A DNA stretch of 64,000 bases from Buttiauxella izardii (GTDB lineage Bacteria; Pseudomonadota; Gammaproteobacteria; Enterobacterales; Enterobacteriaceae): assembly GCF_003601925.1 (NCBI RefSeq), contig NZ_QZWH01000022.1, forward strand, positions 62,001-126,000. The letters are read 5' to 3'. The position numbers and the translations under genes are program-made. The first letter of the stretch is position 1. Every line of letters begins with the position of its first letter. The notes under the pieces are model-generated. The model was given only the letters and a program-made list of their open reading frames with translations, was not told where the DNA came from and made no database searches. Positions 26,510 to 38,385 of the stretch are shown here, piece after piece.

Positions 26510-28358
26510 CCATACCATGATTCAGGCGCTGATTTACCTCGGCTCCGCGGCGATCATTGTGCCGATTGCGGTCAGGCTCGGCTTGGGATCGGTGCTCGGC
26601 TACCTGATTGCCGGGTGCATTATCGGGCCGTGGGGATTCAGGCTGGTGACCGATGCCGAAACTATTCTGCACTTTGCGGAAATCGGCGTGGTGCTGATGC
26701 TGTTCGTTATCGGCCTTGAACTTGACCCACGCCGCTTGTGGACGCTACGTGCGTCGGTGTTTGGTGGCGGCGCGTTGCAAATGGTGGCGTGCGGGCTGTT
26801 GCTCGGTTTGTTCTGCATGTTCTTAGGTTTGCGCTGGCAAGTGGCTGCGCTAATCGGGCTGACGCTGGCGCTGTCTTCCACCGCCATTGCGATGCAGGCG
26901 ATGAATGAACGTAACCTGACGCTTTCGCAAATGGGCCGCAGTGCGTTTGCCGTGCTGTTATTCCAGGATATCGCTGCCATTCCGCTGGTGGCAATGATTC
27001 CGTTACTCGCTACCAGTGGCGCAACCACCACGTTTGCCGCGTTTTCTATTTCGGCGCTGAAAGTGGTGGGCGCATTGGCGATTGTAATATTACTTGGGCG
27101 CTATGTGACTCGCCCGCTGCTGCGCTTTGTAGCGCGTTCCGGCCTGCGTGAAGTATTCAGTGCCATGGCCTTATTTATGGTGTTTGGCTTCGGTTTATTG
27201 CTCGAAGAGGCCGGACTTTCGATGGCGATGGGCGCGTTTCTGGCGGGGGTTTTGCTGGCGAGTTCCGAATACCGCCACGCGCTGGAAAGCGATATCGAAC
27301 CGTTTAAGGGTTTGCTGCTGGGGCTGTTTTTCATCGGCGTGGGCATGTCGATAGACTTCGGCACGCTGCTGGAAAACCCACTACGAATTGTCGCGCTGCT
27401 ATTCGGCTTCCTGGCGATTAAAATTATTACGCTGTGGCTGGTGGCAAAACCGCTCAACGTGCCGCGTAAACAGCGGCGCTGGTTTGCCGTTCTGCTCGGG
27501 CAGGGCAGTGAATTTGCCTTTGTGATTTTTGGCACCGCGCGAATGGCTGAGGTGCTGGACGACAGTTGGGCAAAATCGCTGACGCTAGCCGTCGCGCTGT
27601 CTATGGCGGCAACGCCATTGCTGCTGGTGTTACTCAATCGCCTGGAAAAATCCGGCAAAGAGCAGGCACGTGAAGCGGATGAAATCGACGAAGAACAGCC
27701 ACGCGTGATCATCGCGGGCTTCGGGCGTTTCGGGCAAATCGCCGGGCGTTTGTTGCTGACCAGCGGGGTAAAAATGGTGGTTCTTGACCACGACCCGGAC
27801 CACATTGAAACGCTGCGTAAGTTTGGTACTAAAGTGTTTTACGGCGATGCGACGCGTGTGGATTTGCTGGAATCTGCCGGAGCGGCAAAAGCTGAGGTTT
27901 TGATCAACGCCATCGACGATCCCGATGCCAATATGCAGTTAGCGGAACTGGTGAAGGAGCATTTCCCGCATCTGAAAGTGATTGCCCGCGCGCGTGACCT
28001 TGACCACTTTATCCGTCTGCGCCAGCTTGGTGTTGAGCAACCCGAGCGTGAAACCTTTGAAGGATCGCTGAAAGTAGGGCGGCGAGCGCTGGAATTCCTC
28101 GGCGAGGGAAGTTACGAAGCCCGGGAACGAGCCGATCACTTCCGCCGTTACAATATGCAAATGGTCGAAGAGATGGTTCCGGCGGCGGACTGGTCGGCGC
28201 GTGCTGACGTGTTTAAACGCACTAGTGCGATGCTGACTGAGGTCATTAACGAAGACCGTTCGCATCTGAATGTGATTCAGCGCCACGGCTGGCAGGGAAC
28301 AGAAGAGGGGATTCATTCGGGGAAATTAGCCGATGAACCGCCGGTGAAACCGGAATAA
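26502..28358 (+). CDS. kefC: Glutathione-regulated potassium efflux system KefC
   Basis: 618 residues. The N-terminal two thirds is a CPA2-type monovalent cation:proton antiporter membrane domain ([25 protein letters not shown]-type and [15 protein letters not shown] segments). A cytoplasmic RCK_N domain starts near residue 400 with [17 protein letters not shown], the nucleotide/glutathione-binding fold, followed by a C-terminal tail. KefC releases K+ during electrophile stress when glutathione adducts bind, protecting the cell by acidification. E. coli KefC has 620 residues. It ends in a REP-containing gap before the convergent LysE-family gene. Confidence 0.97.
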   Translation: MDSHTMIQALIYLGSAAIIVPIAVRLGLGSVLGYLIAGCIIGPWGFRLVTDAETILHFAEIGVVLMLFVIGLELDPRRLWTLRASVFGGGALQMVACGLLLGLFCMFLGLRWQVAALIGLTLALSSTAIAMQAMNERNLTLSQMGRSAFAVLLFQDIAAIPLVAMIPLLATSGATTTFAAFSISALKVVGALAIVILLGRYVTRPLLRFVARSGLREVFSAMALFMVFGFGLLLEEAGLSMAMGAFLAGVLLASSEYRHALESDIEPFKGLLLGLFFIGVGMSIDFGTLLENPLRIVALLFGFLAIKIITLWLVAKPLNVPRKQRRWFAVLLGQGSEFAFVIFGTARMAEVLDDSWAKSLTLAVALSMAATPLLLVLLNRLEKSGKEQAREADEIDEEQPRVIIAGFGRFGQIAGRLLLTSGVKMVVLDHDPDHIETLRKFGTKVFYGDATRVDLLESAGAAKAEVLINAIDDPDANMQLAELVKEHFPHLKVIARARDLDHFIRLRQLGVEQPERETFEGSLKVGRRALEFLGEGSYEARERADHFRRYNMQMVEEMVPAADWSARADVFKRTSAMLTEVINEDRSHLNVIQRHGWQGTEEGIHSGKLADEPPVKPE

Positions 28359-28375
28359 CGAAAAAGCTCTCTTTC

Positions 28376-28451
28376 GTAGGTCGGATAAGCGGCAGCGTCA
28401 TCCGACTATTCCGGCGCAAATGGTGGATGACGCCTTCGGCTTATCCACCTT
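28376..28451. repeat. REP pair (BIME-like)
   Basis: Two REP/PU units in opposite orientation: GTAGGTCGGATAAGCG...TCATCCGAC at 28376-28406, and GGTGGATGACGCC...GGCTTATCCACC near 28422-28450. They lie between the convergent kefC and LysE-family genes. Confidence 0.88.
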
Positions 28452-28457
28452 ATAAAA

Positions 28458-29072
28458 TCAGCTCAACGCCACTTTAATCCCGAGCGCAATCAACATTCCG
28501 CCCAGCAGTTTATCGACAATTTTCTGTGCTTTAGCAAGGCCGCGACGCACCGGTTCGCTTTGAATCAGCACCACTAATACCGGCCACCAGACCACTGACA
28601 ACATCAGGATCACGCCTGCGTACCAAAGCTTTTCCATAGTGCCGGAATTCACGTTTAAAACTTGTGTGAAAACAGAAAGGAAAAAGAGTGTCGCTTTCGG
28701 GTTCAGCAGGTTGCAAAGATAGCCTTGTAAGAAGGCTTTTTTGAGTGTGGTTTGCTGGCGTTCAACCTGACTGACATCCATTTTGCTGCCGCCGCGAGCA
28801 AATAGCGCGTGCAAACCAATCCAAATCAGATAAGCCGCACCGGCGTATTTGAGGACATCAAACAACCACGGAGTCGTGGTAATCACCACCGCTAAACCCG
28901 CGACACAGTAAGTCATGTGCGTGGCGACTCCGCTGATAACACCTAATGACGTCATCATCGCCGCAGCGCGTGGATAACGGGCCGCATTTTTAATAACCAG
29001 GAAGAAATCAGGCCCCGGAGAAAGCATCCCCAAAGTGGCAATGGTGGCGACAAAAAGCGTGGTTTCTAACAT
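28458..29072 (-). CDS. LysE/RhtB-family amino-acid exporter
   Basis: 204 residues with six hydrophobic segments. The family signature LGMLSPGPDFFLVIKNA is in the first loop, followed by GYLCNLLNPKATLFFLSVF (NPK motif) in the middle. Such proteins export amino acids or their derivatives with the proton motive force. ATG 29072 is chosen, since homologues usually start MLETTL-like; a start seven codons earlier (29093) is open. The gene stands alone, convergent with kefC and divergent from folA. In E. coli K-12 kefC and folA are direct neighbours, so this is an accessory insertion. Substrate unknown. Confidence 0.86.
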   Translation of the reverse strand: MLETTLFVATIATLGMLSPGPDFFLVIKNAARYPRAAAMMTSLGVISGVATHMTYCVAGLAVVITTTPWLFDVLKYAGAAYLIWIGLHALFARGGSKMDVSQVERQQTTLKKAFLQGYLCNLLNPKATLFFLSVFTQVLNVNSGTMEKLWYAGVILMLSVVWWPVLVVLIQSEPVRRGLAKAQKIVDKLLGGMLIALGIKVALS

Positions 29073-29355
29073 GGTGTAATCCGGTGCAGACAAAGAAACG
29101 TGAACTATACCGCAGCTATTGCGTAAACTTATAGTGGGTGGCGAAGTGCAGTGAAGAATTTTTTACGTCACCTTTTACGTTACTTCTGACGCTTTTACGC
29201 TAACTCATTGTTCCTGCTCAATCAGGAAGTAATGCGTTACGCCTTTACAGTCGCAGAACAAAAATATTCTCACCGACAAGCTTGCGGACAGTCGACGAAA
29301 GAATGCGCTTTCCGTATAGTGGCGGCAATTTTTTCACCACCCTTGGGTTAATAGA

Positions 29356-29835
29356 ATGATCAGTCTGATTGCTGCATTAGCGGTAGATCGTGTAATTGGC
29401 ATGGAAAACGCCATGCCCTGGGAAATACCTGCCGATCTGGCCTGGTTTAAACGTAATACGTTGAATAAGCCTGTCGTTATGGGGCGTTTGACCTGGGAAT
29501 CCATCGGTCGTCCGCTGCCTGGTCGTAAGAACATCGTTATTAGCAGCAAGCCCGGCACCGATGACCGCGTTGAGTGGGTTTCATCTATCGAAGACGCGAT
29601 TAAAGCCTGTGGCGATGCGGAAGAGATTATGGTGATTGGCGGCGGGCGTATTTACGAACAGTTCCTGCCGAAAGCTCAGCGCCTGTACCTGACGCACATT
29701 GATGCGGAAGTGGAAGGTGACACACACTTCCCGGATTACGATCCGGACGAGTGGCAGTCAACGTTTAGCGAATTCCACGATGCCGATGAGAATAACTCAC
29801 ACGGTTATTGTTTTGAGGTTCTGGAACGTCGTTAA
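29356..29835 (+). CDS. folA: Dihydrofolate reductase
   Basis: 159 residues, exactly the E. coli length. It reduces dihydrofolate to tetrahydrofolate with NADPH and is the trimethoprim target. [22 protein letters not shown] opens it; catalytic Asp27 (PADLAWF), Trp30 and the [11 protein letters not shown] cofactor loop are present. Pro21, Ala26, Asp27, Leu28 and Trp30, sites often changed in trimethoprim resistance, carry the common residues. A TATAGT -10 candidate lies at 29315-29320. Ends in a two-way terminator shared with apaH. Confidence 0.98.
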   Translation: MISLIAALAVDRVIGMENAMPWEIPADLAWFKRNTLNKPVVMGRLTWESIGRPLPGRKNIVISSKPGTDDRVEWVSSIEDAIKACGDAEEIMVIGGGRIYEQFLPKAQRLYLTHIDAEVEGDTHFPDYDPDEWQSTFSEFHDADENNSHGYCFEVLERR

Positions 29836-29849
29836 GGCGTTGAAGAATG

Positions 29850-29878
29850 AAAAAACCCGGTTAATTACCGGGTTTTTA
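29850..29878. terminator. Bidirectional terminator between folA and apaH
   Basis: AAAAACCCGGT ... ACCGGGTTTTT hairpin between convergent genes, with an A-run on the left and a T-run on the right, so it can stop transcription both ways. Confidence 0.92.
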
Positions 29879-30730
29879 TTATGAAGCGATAGCCGTTTCA
29901 CCACCGCCAACATCCTGTTGACGATTCGATGGCTGAACAAAGTACGTTTTATCTTCCCAGCGCAGGCAGGTGAGTTCACCGCCCCAGCAGCAGCCGGTAT
30001 CCAGCCCGTAAATCCCTTCAGGCGTACCTTTGCCTTCCAGTGATGCCCAGTGCCCGAAGATAACGGAATACTCAGCAGTGACGGGGCCAGGAATGGCAAA
30101 CCACGGTTTCAGCGGCGCAGGTGCGCTTTCTGGCGTGTCTTTGCAGTACATATCCAGTTGCCCGTTCGGGAAGCAATAACGCATACGAGTCAAAGAGTTA
30201 GTAATGAAACGCAGACGGGCTAACCCGGAGAGTTCTGGCGACCAATTGTTTGGCATATCGCCATACATTGCGTCGAGGAACAGCGGATAGCTGTCGCTGG
30301 ATAATACGGCTTCGACATCACGAGCGCAGGCCATTGCGGTGGTTAAATCCCACTGCGGGGTAATCCCGGCGTGTGCCATCACCAGTTTTTTCTCTTCATC
30401 AACCTGAATCAGAGGTTGGCGACGCAACCAGTTCAGCAATTCGTCGGCATCTGGCGCTTCCAGTAATTGTGAAACGCGATCCTTCGGTTTATTGCGGCTG
30501 ATGCCGGCATAAACCGCAAGAAGATGGAGATCGTGATTGCCGAGCACAATTCGCACGCTGTCGCCAAGACTGCGCACGTAGCGCAGCACTTCAAGCGAGC
30601 CTGGCCCACGCGCGACGAGATCGCCCGTAAGCCATAAAGTATCTTTGCCAGGCGTAAACTCAACCTGTTGCAGTAGGGCTATCAGTTCATCGTAGCAACC
30701 GTGAACGTCGCCAATCAGGTATGTAGACAT
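29879..30730 (-). CDS. apaH: Bis(5'-nucleosyl)-tetraphosphatase, symmetrical
   Basis: 283 residues. It splits Ap4A to two ADP and also removes NpnN caps from RNA. Calcineurin-type metallophosphatase motifs: GDVHGC at the N-terminus, [11 protein letters not shown], and LGNHDLHL, with MAHAGI downstream. ATG 30730 is the family start; a frame open 54 codons further upstream lies over apaG and is rejected. Four bases separate it from apaG. Last gene of the lptD-surA-pdxA-rsmA-apaG-apaH run. Confidence 0.96.
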   Translation of the reverse strand: MSTYLIGDVHGCYDELIALLQQVEFTPGKDTLWLTGDLVARGPGSLEVLRYVRSLGDSVRIVLGNHDLHLLAVYAGISRNKPKDRVSQLLEAPDADELLNWLRRQPLIQVDEEKKLVMAHAGITPQWDLTTAMACARDVEAVLSSDSYPLFLDAMYGDMPNNWSPELSGLARLRFITNSLTRMRYCFPNGQLDMYCKDTPESAPAPLKPWFAIPGPVTAEYSVIFGHWASLEGKGTPEGIYGLDTGCCWGGELTCLRWEDKTYFVQPSNRQQDVGGGETAIAS

Positions 30731-30734
30731 CGTA

Positions 30735-31112
30735 TCAGTGAATGAAGGCTGGAATAGCCAGACGGAATACGGGAATAGCGACGCGGAACGCATCGCCCTG
30801 AGAGTCGACCATTTCGTAATGGCCTTGCATCGTGCCAAGCGGTGTTTCAAGGACGGCACCGCTGGTGTAGCTGTATTCGTTGCCCGGTTCAATATGCGGC
30901 TGGACGCCTATCACGCCCTCGCCCTGAACTTCAGTTTCATGGCCGTTGCCGTTGGTGATAAGCCAGTAACGGCCAAGCAATTGCACCGGTGTTCGCCCCA
31001 GGTTACGGATGGTGACGGTATAAGCAAAGACGAAACGTTCGTTCTCAGGTGAGGACTGTGATTCGATATAGACGCTTTGTACCTGAATGCATACGCGGGG
31101 CGAATTCAACAT
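30735..31112 (-). CDS. apaG: ApaG protein
   Basis: 125 residues, the usual size. A fibronectin-type III-like beta-sandwich (DUF525) with the conserved run from [14 protein letters not shown] to [10 protein letters not shown] and [22 protein letters not shown]. Its function is not firmly known; some homologues bind pyrophosphate-containing compounds. It starts 2 bases after the rsmA stop, within the conserved rsmA-apaG-apaH operon. Confidence 0.95.
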   Translation of the reverse strand: MLNSPRVCIQVQSVYIESQSSPENERFVFAYTVTIRNLGRTPVQLLGRYWLITNGNGHETEVQGEGVIGVQPHIEPGNEYSYTSGAVLETPLGTMQGHYEMVDSQGDAFRVAIPVFRLAIPAFIH

Positions 31113-31114
31113 CG

Positions 31115-31942
31115 TTAACTCTCCTTCGGCTGCTGCTGTGGATGCTCAGCCAAATAGTTTGCCAGTTGGCAATACTGTGCGACTGAGATGTTCTCAGCAC
31201 GCAGGGTTGCGTCGATTCCAAGCTCAGCCATCACTTCAGGGCTGAACAGATGGCCCAGGCTGTTACGGATCGTTTTGCGACGTTTATTAAAGGCTTCAGT
31301 AGTGATGCGGCTTAATACACGTAGCTCTTTTACAGGGTTTGGAATGACCGCGTGTGGAACCAGACGCACAACGGCTGAATCAACCTTTGGTGCTGGCGTG
31401 AAGGCCGTTGGCGGCACTTCAAGCACTGGGATCACGTTGCAATAATACTGCGCCATCACTGATAAACGACCATATGCTTTACAGTTCGGGCCAGCAACTA
31501 AACGGTTTACCACCTCTTTTTGCAGCATAAAGTGCATGTCTGCAATGGCATCAGTATAGCTAAAGAGATGGAACATCAATGGCGTGGAGATGTTATACGG
31601 CAGGTTGCCAAATACGCGCAACGGCTGACCGATTTTTTGCGACAGCTCTCCAAAATCCATGGTCATGGCATCTTGCTGATAAATCGTCAGCTTTGGTGCC
31701 AGGAACGGATGCGTTTGCAGGCGCGCTGCAAGATCGCGGTCCAGTTCGATGACGGTCATTTCATCCAGGCGTTCACCCACAGGCTCGGTTAATGCGCCGA
31801 GGCCGGGGCCGATTTCAACCATCGCCTGGCCTTTTAGTGGATTAATAGCAGAGACAATACTGTCGATAACGAACTGGTCATTAAGGAAGTTTTGTCCAAA
31901 ACGTTTACGGGCTAAATGGCCCTGGTGGACACGAGTATTCAT
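31115..31942 (-). CDS. rsmA: 16S rRNA (adenine1518/1519-N6) dimethyltransferase
   Basis: 275 residues. KsgA-type methyltransferase that dimethylates two adjacent adenines near the 3' end of 16S rRNA late in 30S assembly. The N-terminus [11 protein letters not shown] motif [11 protein letters not shown] and catalytic NLPYNIS are intact. A C-terminal helical domain contains [12 protein letters not shown]. The start overlaps the pdxA stop as ATGA, showing coupling. Confidence 0.97.
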   Translation of the reverse strand: MNTRVHQGHLARKRFGQNFLNDQFVIDSIVSAINPLKGQAMVEIGPGLGALTEPVGERLDEMTVIELDRDLAARLQTHPFLAPKLTIYQQDAMTMDFGELSQKIGQPLRVFGNLPYNISTPLMFHLFSYTDAIADMHFMLQKEVVNRLVAGPNCKAYGRLSVMAQYYCNVIPVLEVPPTAFTPAPKVDSAVVRLVPHAVIPNPVKELRVLSRITTEAFNKRRKTIRNSLGHLFSPEVMAELGIDATLRAENISVAQYCQLANYLAEHPQQQPKES

Positions 31943-32928
31943 TGAGTATTAACAATCATTTTGATGGCGAGATTAAGCGCCGTAATAAAACTGCCGACCT
32001 CGGCTTTCCCCTGACCGGCTAGTTCTAGCGCGGTGCCATGGTCAACCGAAGTGCGGATAAAAGGTAAGCCTAGCGTGATATTCACCGCGCGACCAAAGCC
32101 CTGGTATTTGAGTACCGGCAAGCCCTGATCGTGGTACATCGCCAGTACTGCGTCGGCATTATCGAGATATTTAGGCTGGAACAGCGTATCTGCCGGAAGC
32201 GGGCCAGAGAGTTTCACCCCTTTAGCGCGCATTTCATTCAGTACTGGAATGATGGTATCAATTTCTTCCGTGCCCATGTGGCCACCTTCCCCGGCATGGG
32301 GGTTCAGGCCACAAACCAACACGTGCGGCTCGGCGATACCAAACTTGGTTTGCAGGTCATGATACAGGATGGTGATTATCTGGCGTAATAATTCTGGCGT
32401 TATTGCGTCAGAAATCGCTTTCAACGGCAGATGCGTCGTTGCAAGCGCCACGCGCAATTCTTCCGTTGCCAGCATCATCACGACTTTTTCGCTGTGCGAC
32501 CGCTCTTCAAAGAACTCGGTATGGCCGATAAACGGGATACCGGCATCGTTAATAATGCCTTTGTGTACTGGCCCGGTAATCAGTGCGGCAAATTCGCCGT
32601 TAATACAGCCGTCACAGGCACGCGCCAGCATCTCAACGACATAGGCACTGTTTCTCACATCCAGTTGTCCTGGGACGACTGGAGCGCGTAATTCGATGGG
32701 AAGAACGGTGAGCGTGCCGGCAACTTGCGGGCTTGCGGGAGTGCCAGGCTGGTAAGTTTTAATCTGGAGAGGAAGGCCGAGTAAGGCAGCACGTTCCTGG
32801 AGGAGTTCAGGCGAAGCCGCGACAACCATTTCTACGGGCCAGTCGCGGCTTGCCAGCGCGATGACCAGGTCGGGGCCAATCCCGGCGGGTTCGCCGGGAG
32901 TGATGACCACGCGATGGGTATTAGCCAT
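31939..32928 (-). CDS. pdxA: 4-hydroxythreonine-4-phosphate dehydrogenase
   Basis: 329 residues, as in E. coli. It oxidises 4-phosphohydroxy-L-threonine with NAD in pyridoxal phosphate synthesis. Motifs: [11 protein letters not shown] at the N-terminus, [19 protein letters not shown] and [15 protein letters not shown], which carry the metal-binding histidines. It overlaps surA by 8 bases and rsmA by 4, the conserved arrangement. Confidence 0.97.
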   Translation of the reverse strand: MANTHRVVITPGEPAGIGPDLVIALASRDWPVEMVVAASPELLQERAALLGLPLQIKTYQPGTPASPQVAGTLTVLPIELRAPVVPGQLDVRNSAYVVEMLARACDGCINGEFAALITGPVHKGIINDAGIPFIGHTEFFEERSHSEKVVMMLATEELRVALATTHLPLKAISDAITPELLRQIITILYHDLQTKFGIAEPHVLVCGLNPHAGEGGHMGTEEIDTIIPVLNEMRAKGVKLSGPLPADTLFQPKYLDNADAVLAMYHDQGLPVLKYQGFGRAVNITLGLPFIRTSVDHGTALELAGQGKAEVGSFITALNLAIKMIVNTQ

Positions 32929-34213
32929 TGCTACCGATAACTTTTACGTAGGCAGAGGCACGTTGTTCCTGCATCCAGGTTTGTGCTTCTTCAGAGAACT
33001 TACGGTTGAACAGCATGCGATACGCACGATCTTTCTGCGCAGCATCGGTTTTATCAACGTTGCGAGTATCCATAAGTTCAATCAAATGCCAGCCGAAGGA
33101 GGAGTGAACAGGTGCGCTCATCTCGCCTTTATGCATTTTTGACAGAGCATCGCGGAACGCAGGATCGTAGATATCCGTCGCCGCCCAACCCAAATCGCCG
33201 CCCTGGTTCGCTGAACCTGGATCTTCAGAGAAGGATTTTGCTGCCGCAGCAAAGGTGGTTTTGCCGCTCTTAATATCCGCTGCAATCTGGTTCAATTTAG
33301 CGCGAGCCTGATCGTCATTCATAATAGGTGACGATTTCAGCAAGATGTGACGCGCATGAACTTCAGTCACAGAAATGCTCTGGCTCTGACCACGCAGGTC
33401 GTTCACTTTCAGAATGTGGAAACCGACGCCTGAACGAATTGGGCCGATAACATCACCTTTCTTCGCGGTGCTTAAAGCTTGTGCGAAAATAGACGGCAGT
33501 TCCTGAATACGACCCCAACCCATTTGGCCGCCTTTCAGCGCTTGTTGGTCAGCGGAGTAGGTAATAGCCAGTTTGCCGAAGTCTCCACCACTTTGCGCCT
33601 GAGCGACGATATCTCGCGCTTGTTTTTCCGCATCATCGACCTGAGTAGATGATGGGTTTTCTGGCAATGGAATCAGAATGTGGCTTAAGTTCAGCTCGGT
33701 GCTGCTGTCGTTCTGGCTACCCACTTGCTGCGCAAGAGAATCAACTTCTTGCGGCAGAATAGAGACGCGACGACGCACTTCGTTATTACGCACTTCCGAA
33801 ATCGTCATCTCTTTGCGGATTTGAGCACGGTAAGTATTGTAGTTAACGCCGTCATAGGCCAGACGACTGCGCATCTGGTCCATGCTCATTTTGTTTTGTG
33901 CCGCGATATCAGCAATCGCTTTATCAACTTGCTCATCGGACACTTTAACGCCCATTTTCTGGCCCATCTGCAACATGATTTGATCCATGATCAGACGTTC
34001 CAAAATTTGATGACGCAAAGTGGCGTCGTCAGGAAGCTGTTGCCCGGCTTGTTGCGCGCCTTGTTTCACTGACTGCATCATGCCGTCAACGTCGCTTTCC
34101 AGTACCACACCGTTATTCACTACGGCTGCAACTTTATCGACCACCTGTGGGGCCGCGAAAGAGGTATTCGCCGCAAAGACGATACCGAGAAGCAGCGTTC
34201 TCCAATTCTTCAT
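32921..34213 (-). CDS. surA: Periplasmic chaperone and peptidyl-prolyl isomerase SurA
   Basis: 430 residues. A Sec signal peptide of about 20 residues ([16 protein letters not shown]) leads to a SurA_N chaperone domain, two parvulin-type PPIase domains (near 170-270 and 285-385; [26 protein letters not shown]) and a C-terminal helix. It escorts outer membrane beta-barrel proteins, including the product of the neighbouring lptD, across the periplasm. Length and order match E. coli SurA (428). Confidence 0.97.
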   Translation of the reverse strand: MKNWRTLLLGIVFAANTSFAAPQVVDKVAAVVNNGVVLESDVDGMMQSVKQGAQQAGQQLPDDATLRHQILERLIMDQIMLQMGQKMGVKVSDEQVDKAIADIAAQNKMSMDQMRSRLAYDGVNYNTYRAQIRKEMTISEVRNNEVRRRVSILPQEVDSLAQQVGSQNDSSTELNLSHILIPLPENPSSTQVDDAEKQARDIVAQAQSGGDFGKLAITYSADQQALKGGQMGWGRIQELPSIFAQALSTAKKGDVIGPIRSGVGFHILKVNDLRGQSQSISVTEVHARHILLKSSPIMNDDQARAKLNQIAADIKSGKTTFAAAAKSFSEDPGSANQGGDLGWAATDIYDPAFRDALSKMHKGEMSAPVHSSFGWHLIELMDTRNVDKTDAAQKDRAYRMLFNRKFSEEAQTWMQEQRASAYVKVIGSNG

Positions 34214-34267
34214 ACTTTTTCCATTTACTTAGCCGCAAAGCGGACTGCGATTTCTAGTCAAAGTGAA

Positions 34268-36631
34268 TTACATCGAGCTCTGATAAGGCAGAATGTTAGA
34301 ACGCAACATCTGCTGAGTGCCCAGGCCGTAGTTGGAACTCAGGCCACGTAACTCGATGTTAAAGCCAATTACGTTATCGTATTTGCTTTCGTTGTTTTCC
34401 CAGCCGTTAATTTTACGCTCGTAACCTACACGAATCGCATAACAGCAAGAGCTGTACTGCACTGCCAGCATGGAGTCAGCGGTTTGCTGCGCCTTGGTGT
34501 CGTAGTAATACGCACCGACCACAGACCAACGGTCAACTACAGGCCAACTCGCGGTCATCCCAACCTGGGAGATGCCGTTTTCATACTGTGGCGCATTGAT
34601 GTTAATGTTCGTGATGGTCGCACCAATGTATTCAGGGCTTGCGTAACGGTAGTTAAATTGCACTAAACGATCGTTATCTTTGCGATATTCGATAACACCG
34701 TTACCGGTCGCTACGTTATCCAGACGAGTATCGTATTGCAGCCCACCACGTAAACCCCAACGGTCAGTCATACGCCAATAGGTGTCGCCTGCCCAAACCA
34801 CTGAACCTGTTTCGTCGACTTTTTCACTATTGATACTTTCATCACCAGTACGAGACTTAGTGAAGTAGTAGATTTGACCCACAGAAGCATTAAAACGTTC
34901 AACCGCCGCATCATCATAAATGCGAGTGGTGAGGCCGGTTGTCACCTGATTGGCGGAGGCTATACGGTCAAGACCACCGTAAGTCCGATCGCGGAACAAG
35001 CCAGTGTAGTCAGATTGTAACAGTGCCGAATCGTAGTTGTTGATGTTGCTTTGATCACGGTACGGTACATAAAGATACTGAACGCGCGGTTCCAGCGTTT
35101 GTTCCCAACCCATCGCTGAATCCATCGAACGGTCGAAAATAAGCTTTCCGTCCATTTTGAATTGCGGAAGGGTGCGATTGACGGTTTCTTCTAACTTGCT
35201 GTTAGGGTTGACATTTTTTTCGTATTTTTCGAGGTTGTCTTGCTGATAATGCGTCGCCATAAATTTGGCTTCGGTATTCAGGCTCGCCCAGCCGTTGGAC
35301 AATGGCAGACTAATAACCGGCTCAACGTGCAGACGCGTCGCTTCAGGCATATTGTTGTTAAAGTTAGTAAACTTAACGGCCTGGCCATAAACACGTGTAT
35401 CAAACGGACCGACATCATTTTGATAATAGTTCATATCCAACTGGGGTTGGGCGCTGTAAGAATTTGCACCACTATTACGTTGGGTATCAAATATCTGGAA
35501 CTGTTTGGTCGAAAGCGTGGCGTCAAAGTTTTCTACAGCGTAACCCACGCTAAATTTCTGCGTGGCGTAGCCGTCAGTACTGGTACCGTATTGGGAAGTG
35601 AAGTCATTGAAATAATTGGGATCGCTGACTTTGGTGTAGTCGATATTAAAACGCCACACCTGATCCATCACGCCACTATGATTCCAGTAGAACAACCAAC
35701 GTCGCTCATCACCGCTTGGGTTTTTAGCAACGTCGTCTTTGTATTCTTTATCTGACAGCAGGTAATCGAATTCCATGATACCCGCACCCGCTTTGGTCAG
35801 ATAACGGAATTCGTTCTGCCACTGTGTGCCACGTTCTTCCATGTAATGCGGAGTGATAGTGGCATCAAAGTTCGGTGCGATGTTCCAGTAATACGGCAGA
35901 CTGAACTCAAGACCATTGTTCGAACTGTATTTCGCATTGGGAATAAGGAAACCTGAACGGCGTTTATCGCCAATCGGTAACTGCAAATAGGGACTGTAGA
36001 ACACCGGAACCGGCCCGATTTTAAAACGAGCATTCCAGATTTCAGCGAGTTCTTCTTCTCTATCCTGAATCACTTCACTCCCCACAACGCTCCAGGTATT
36101 GGAACCCGGTAAGCAGGAAGTAAATGTGCCATTTTCCAGAATGGTATAACGATTATTCCCGCGCTGTTTCATCAGATCGGCTGTACCACGCCCCTGGCGG
36201 TCTACCATTTGGTAGTCACCTTTCCAGACGTTGGTATCTTTGGTATTCAGATTCGACCAGGCTTTTGGGCCTTTCAGAATGACCTGATTATCGTCGTAAT
36301 GAACGTTGCCAACCGCATCAACGGTGCGAACAGGATCAGGCTGACCCTCGACCTGTTTCTGATGTAGGAGGACTTCGTCGGATTGCAGGCGGCTATTGCC
36401 TTGCTGAATATCGACATTGCCACTGAACACCGCGTCGTCAGGATAATTTCCTTTTGCGTGATCGGCATTTATAGTGACAGGCAGGTTGTTGGTGTCGCCT
36501 TCAATTAATGGGCGATTGTAACTTGGCACACCAAGCATACACTGCGACGCAAGATCGGCAGCCATACCTTGTTGACTATATAGCGCTGCGCCAATCAAAG
36601 TGGCCAGCAAGGTGGGAATACGTTTTTTCAT
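34268..36631 (-). CDS. lptD: LPS assembly outer membrane protein LptD
   Basis: 787 residues. Signal peptide (about 24 residues), an N-terminal LptA-like OstA domain ([23 protein letters not shown]), then a 26-strand barrel. With LptE it inserts lipopolysaccharide into the outer leaflet. The four cysteines of the two inter-domain disulfides are present: Cys31, the Cys of FTSCLPG near 173, and the adjacent pair in [13 protein letters not shown] 36631 gives the family N-terminus MKKRIPTLL; ATGs upstream add nine residues. It is the first gene of the lptD-surA-pdxA-rsmA-apaGH run. E. coli has 784 residues. Confidence 0.97.
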   Translation of the reverse strand: MKKRIPTLLATLIGAALYSQQGMAADLASQCMLGVPSYNRPLIEGDTNNLPVTINADHAKGNYPDDAVFSGNVDIQQGNSRLQSDEVLLHQKQVEGQPDPVRTVDAVGNVHYDDNQVILKGPKAWSNLNTKDTNVWKGDYQMVDRQGRGTADLMKQRGNNRYTILENGTFTSCLPGSNTWSVVGSEVIQDREEELAEIWNARFKIGPVPVFYSPYLQLPIGDKRRSGFLIPNAKYSSNNGLEFSLPYYWNIAPNFDATITPHYMEERGTQWQNEFRYLTKAGAGIMEFDYLLSDKEYKDDVAKNPSGDERRWLFYWNHSGVMDQVWRFNIDYTKVSDPNYFNDFTSQYGTSTDGYATQKFSVGYAVENFDATLSTKQFQIFDTQRNSGANSYSAQPQLDMNYYQNDVGPFDTRVYGQAVKFTNFNNNMPEATRLHVEPVISLPLSNGWASLNTEAKFMATHYQQDNLEKYEKNVNPNSKLEETVNRTLPQFKMDGKLIFDRSMDSAMGWEQTLEPRVQYLYVPYRDQSNINNYDSALLQSDYTGLFRDRTYGGLDRIASANQVTTGLTTRIYDDAAVERFNASVGQIYYFTKSRTGDESINSEKVDETGSVVWAGDTYWRMTDRWGLRGGLQYDTRLDNVATGNGVIEYRKDNDRLVQFNYRYASPEYIGATITNININAPQYENGISQVGMTASWPVVDRWSVVGAYYYDTKAQQTADSMLAVQYSSCCYAIRVGYERKINGWENNESKYDNVIGFNIELRGLSSNYGLGTQQMLRSNILPYQSSM

Positions 36632-36814
36632 ACGTGTTATTCGTTGTTCCATCATCAATGGCTTAGCGTCGGCAAACGGTCAGAGACTAACTTACTCATC
36701 ACCACAGCGCTAGTGTTAATCCTGTCCGTTTAGCAGTCTGCCGTTAGGCACCGCTATCAATGACGGGTATGATAAAGCAAATTCTAGCCGACGGCATGAC
36801 GATTTGGGGAGTAT

Positions 36815-37624
36815 ATGCAGTATTGGGGAAAAGTACTCGGTGTCGCAATAGCACTTATTATGGGTGGTGGCTTCTGGGGTGTGGTATTTGGGTTACTGAT
36901 TGGTCATGCCATCGATAAGGTGCGTAGCCGTCGTCAATCCTGGTTTTCTAACCAACAACAGCGCCAGTCACTCTTTTTTAGCACCACATTTGAAGTGATG
37001 GGCCATTTGACCAAGTCAAAAGGGCGCGTGACCGAAGCGGATATCCAGATAGCCTCGCTGTTAATGGATCGCATGCAATTACACGGCGATGCACGCAGCG
37101 CGGCACAGCATGCATTCCGTGTGGGCAAAGAAAATGGTTACCCGCTGCGTGAAAAAATGCGCCAGCTCAGAAGCGTGTGCTTCGGGCGTTTTGACCTGAT
37201 TCGGATGTTTCTTGAAATTCAGATTCAGGCCGCATTTGCCGATGGTTCTTTGCATCCGAACGAACGAGAAGTGCTGTATGTGATTGCCGAAGAGCTGGGC
37301 ATTTCGCGCATGCAGTTCGACCAGTTCTTGCGCATGATGGAAGGCGGCCAGCAGTTTGGTGGCGGATACAATCAGTCACAGGGCGGCGGTTTCCAGCAAC
37401 AACGTGGGCCAACGCTTGAAGATGCCTGCAACGTGTTAGGCGTTAAAAGTAGTGACGATGCCACAGCTATTAAACGTGCGTATCGCAAATTAATGAGCGA
37501 GCATCACCCGGATAAACTGGTTGCCAAAGGTCTACCGCCAGAAATGATGGAAATGGCCAAGCAGAAGGCGCAGGAAATCCAGAAAGCCTATGACCTGATT
37601 AAGACGGCGAAAGGTTTTAAGTAA
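36815..37624 (+). CDS. djlA: Membrane-anchored DnaJ-like co-chaperone DjlA
   Basis: 269 residues. An N-terminal Gly-rich membrane anchor (about 7-31, [21 protein letters not shown]), a TerB-like helical domain in the middle, a Gly/Gln linker ([15 protein letters not shown]), and a C-terminal J domain with the HPD triad in SEHHPDKL. DjlA stimulates DnaK at the inner membrane and affects envelope stress signalling. Divergent from lptD, as in E. coli (271 residues). Confidence 0.96.
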   Translation: MQYWGKVLGVAIALIMGGGFWGVVFGLLIGHAIDKVRSRRQSWFSNQQQRQSLFFSTTFEVMGHLTKSKGRVTEADIQIASLLMDRMQLHGDARSAAQHAFRVGKENGYPLREKMRQLRSVCFGRFDLIRMFLEIQIQAAFADGSLHPNEREVLYVIAEELGISRMQFDQFLRMMEGGQQFGGGYNQSQGGGFQQQRGPTLEDACNVLGVKSSDDATAIKRAYRKLMSEHHPDKLVAKGLPPEMMEMAKQKAQEIQKAYDLIKTAKGFK

Positions 37625-37633
37625 GAAAAGAGA

Positions 37634-37714
37634 CCCTCACCCTAACCCTCTCCCCAAAGGAGAGGGAATTGTCCGGTTTTCTCCCTCTCCTGTGGGAGAG
37701 GGTCGGGGTGAGGG
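37634..37714. repeat. Two-unit CCCTCTCC palindrome repeat
   Basis: Same family as 7796-7989: terminal CCCTCACCC (37634-37642) and GGGTGAGGG (37706-37714) enclose two CCCTCTCC...GGAGAGGG palindromes separated by AATTGTCCGGTTTTCT. It too lies exactly between two convergent genes, djlA and rluA. Confidence 0.9.
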
Positions 37715-37717
37715 GAT

Positions 37718-38377
37718 TTAGAAATCAGCCGGAGCGCGAAACGTCATCGGCGTTCCATACTCCGGGTGAGTAATCGTCAGCATTTCCGCATGAAGCTGCA
37801 AACGGGGCGCCATCGTTAACGCTTCGGGTGATGCGTAAAAACGATCGCCTAAAATCGGATGACCCATCGCCAGCATATGCACACGTAACTGATGCGAACG
37901 CCCGGTAATCGGTTTTAGCAGCACGCGGGCGGTGTTATCCGCCGCATACTCCAGCACCTGATATTCCGTTTGCGCCGCTTTGCCGGTTTCATAACACACT
38001 TTCTGTTTAGGCCGGTTTGGCCAGTCACAAATCAGTGGTAAATCCACCAGACCTTCTTCCGGTTGTGGATGACCCCAAATCCGCGCCACATACTGCTTCT
38101 TCGGCTCACGTTCACGAAACTGGCGTTTCAGCTCTCGCTCTGCCGCTTTCGTCAGCGCTACGGCAATCACGCCGCTGGTCGCCATATCCAGACGATGCAC
38201 CGATTCCGCCTGCGGGAAATCACGCTGAATGCGCGTCATCACGCTGTCTTTGTGCTCATCCAGGCGGCCAGGGACTGACAGCAGGCCCGAAGGCTTGTTG
38301 ACGACCATGATGTGTTCATCCTGATAAAGGACGATTAGCCAAGGATCGGTTGGCGGGTTGTAGGGTTCCATAATCAT
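37718..38377 (-). CDS. rluA: Dual-specificity tRNA/23S rRNA pseudouridine synthase RluA
   Basis: 219 residues, as in E. coli. It makes pseudouridine 746 in 23S rRNA and 32 in several tRNAs. The catalytic Asp is in HRLDMATSG (about residue 66), followed by KQYVARIWG, and GRSHQLRVHMLAMGHPILGD. Start at 38377 or at an ATG two codons later. Convergent with djlA and upstream neighbour rapA on the same strand, the E. coli order. Confidence 0.96.
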   Translation of the reverse strand: MIMEPYNPPTDPWLIVLYQDEHIMVVNKPSGLLSVPGRLDEHKDSVMTRIQRDFPQAESVHRLDMATSGVIAVALTKAAERELKRQFREREPKKQYVARIWGHPQPEEGLVDLPLICDWPNRPKQKVCYETGKAAQTEYQVLEYAADNTARVLLKPITGRSHQLRVHMLAMGHPILGDRFYASPEALTMAPRLQLHAEMLTITHPEYGTPMTFRAPADF

Positions 38378-38385
38378 TTACTCTG

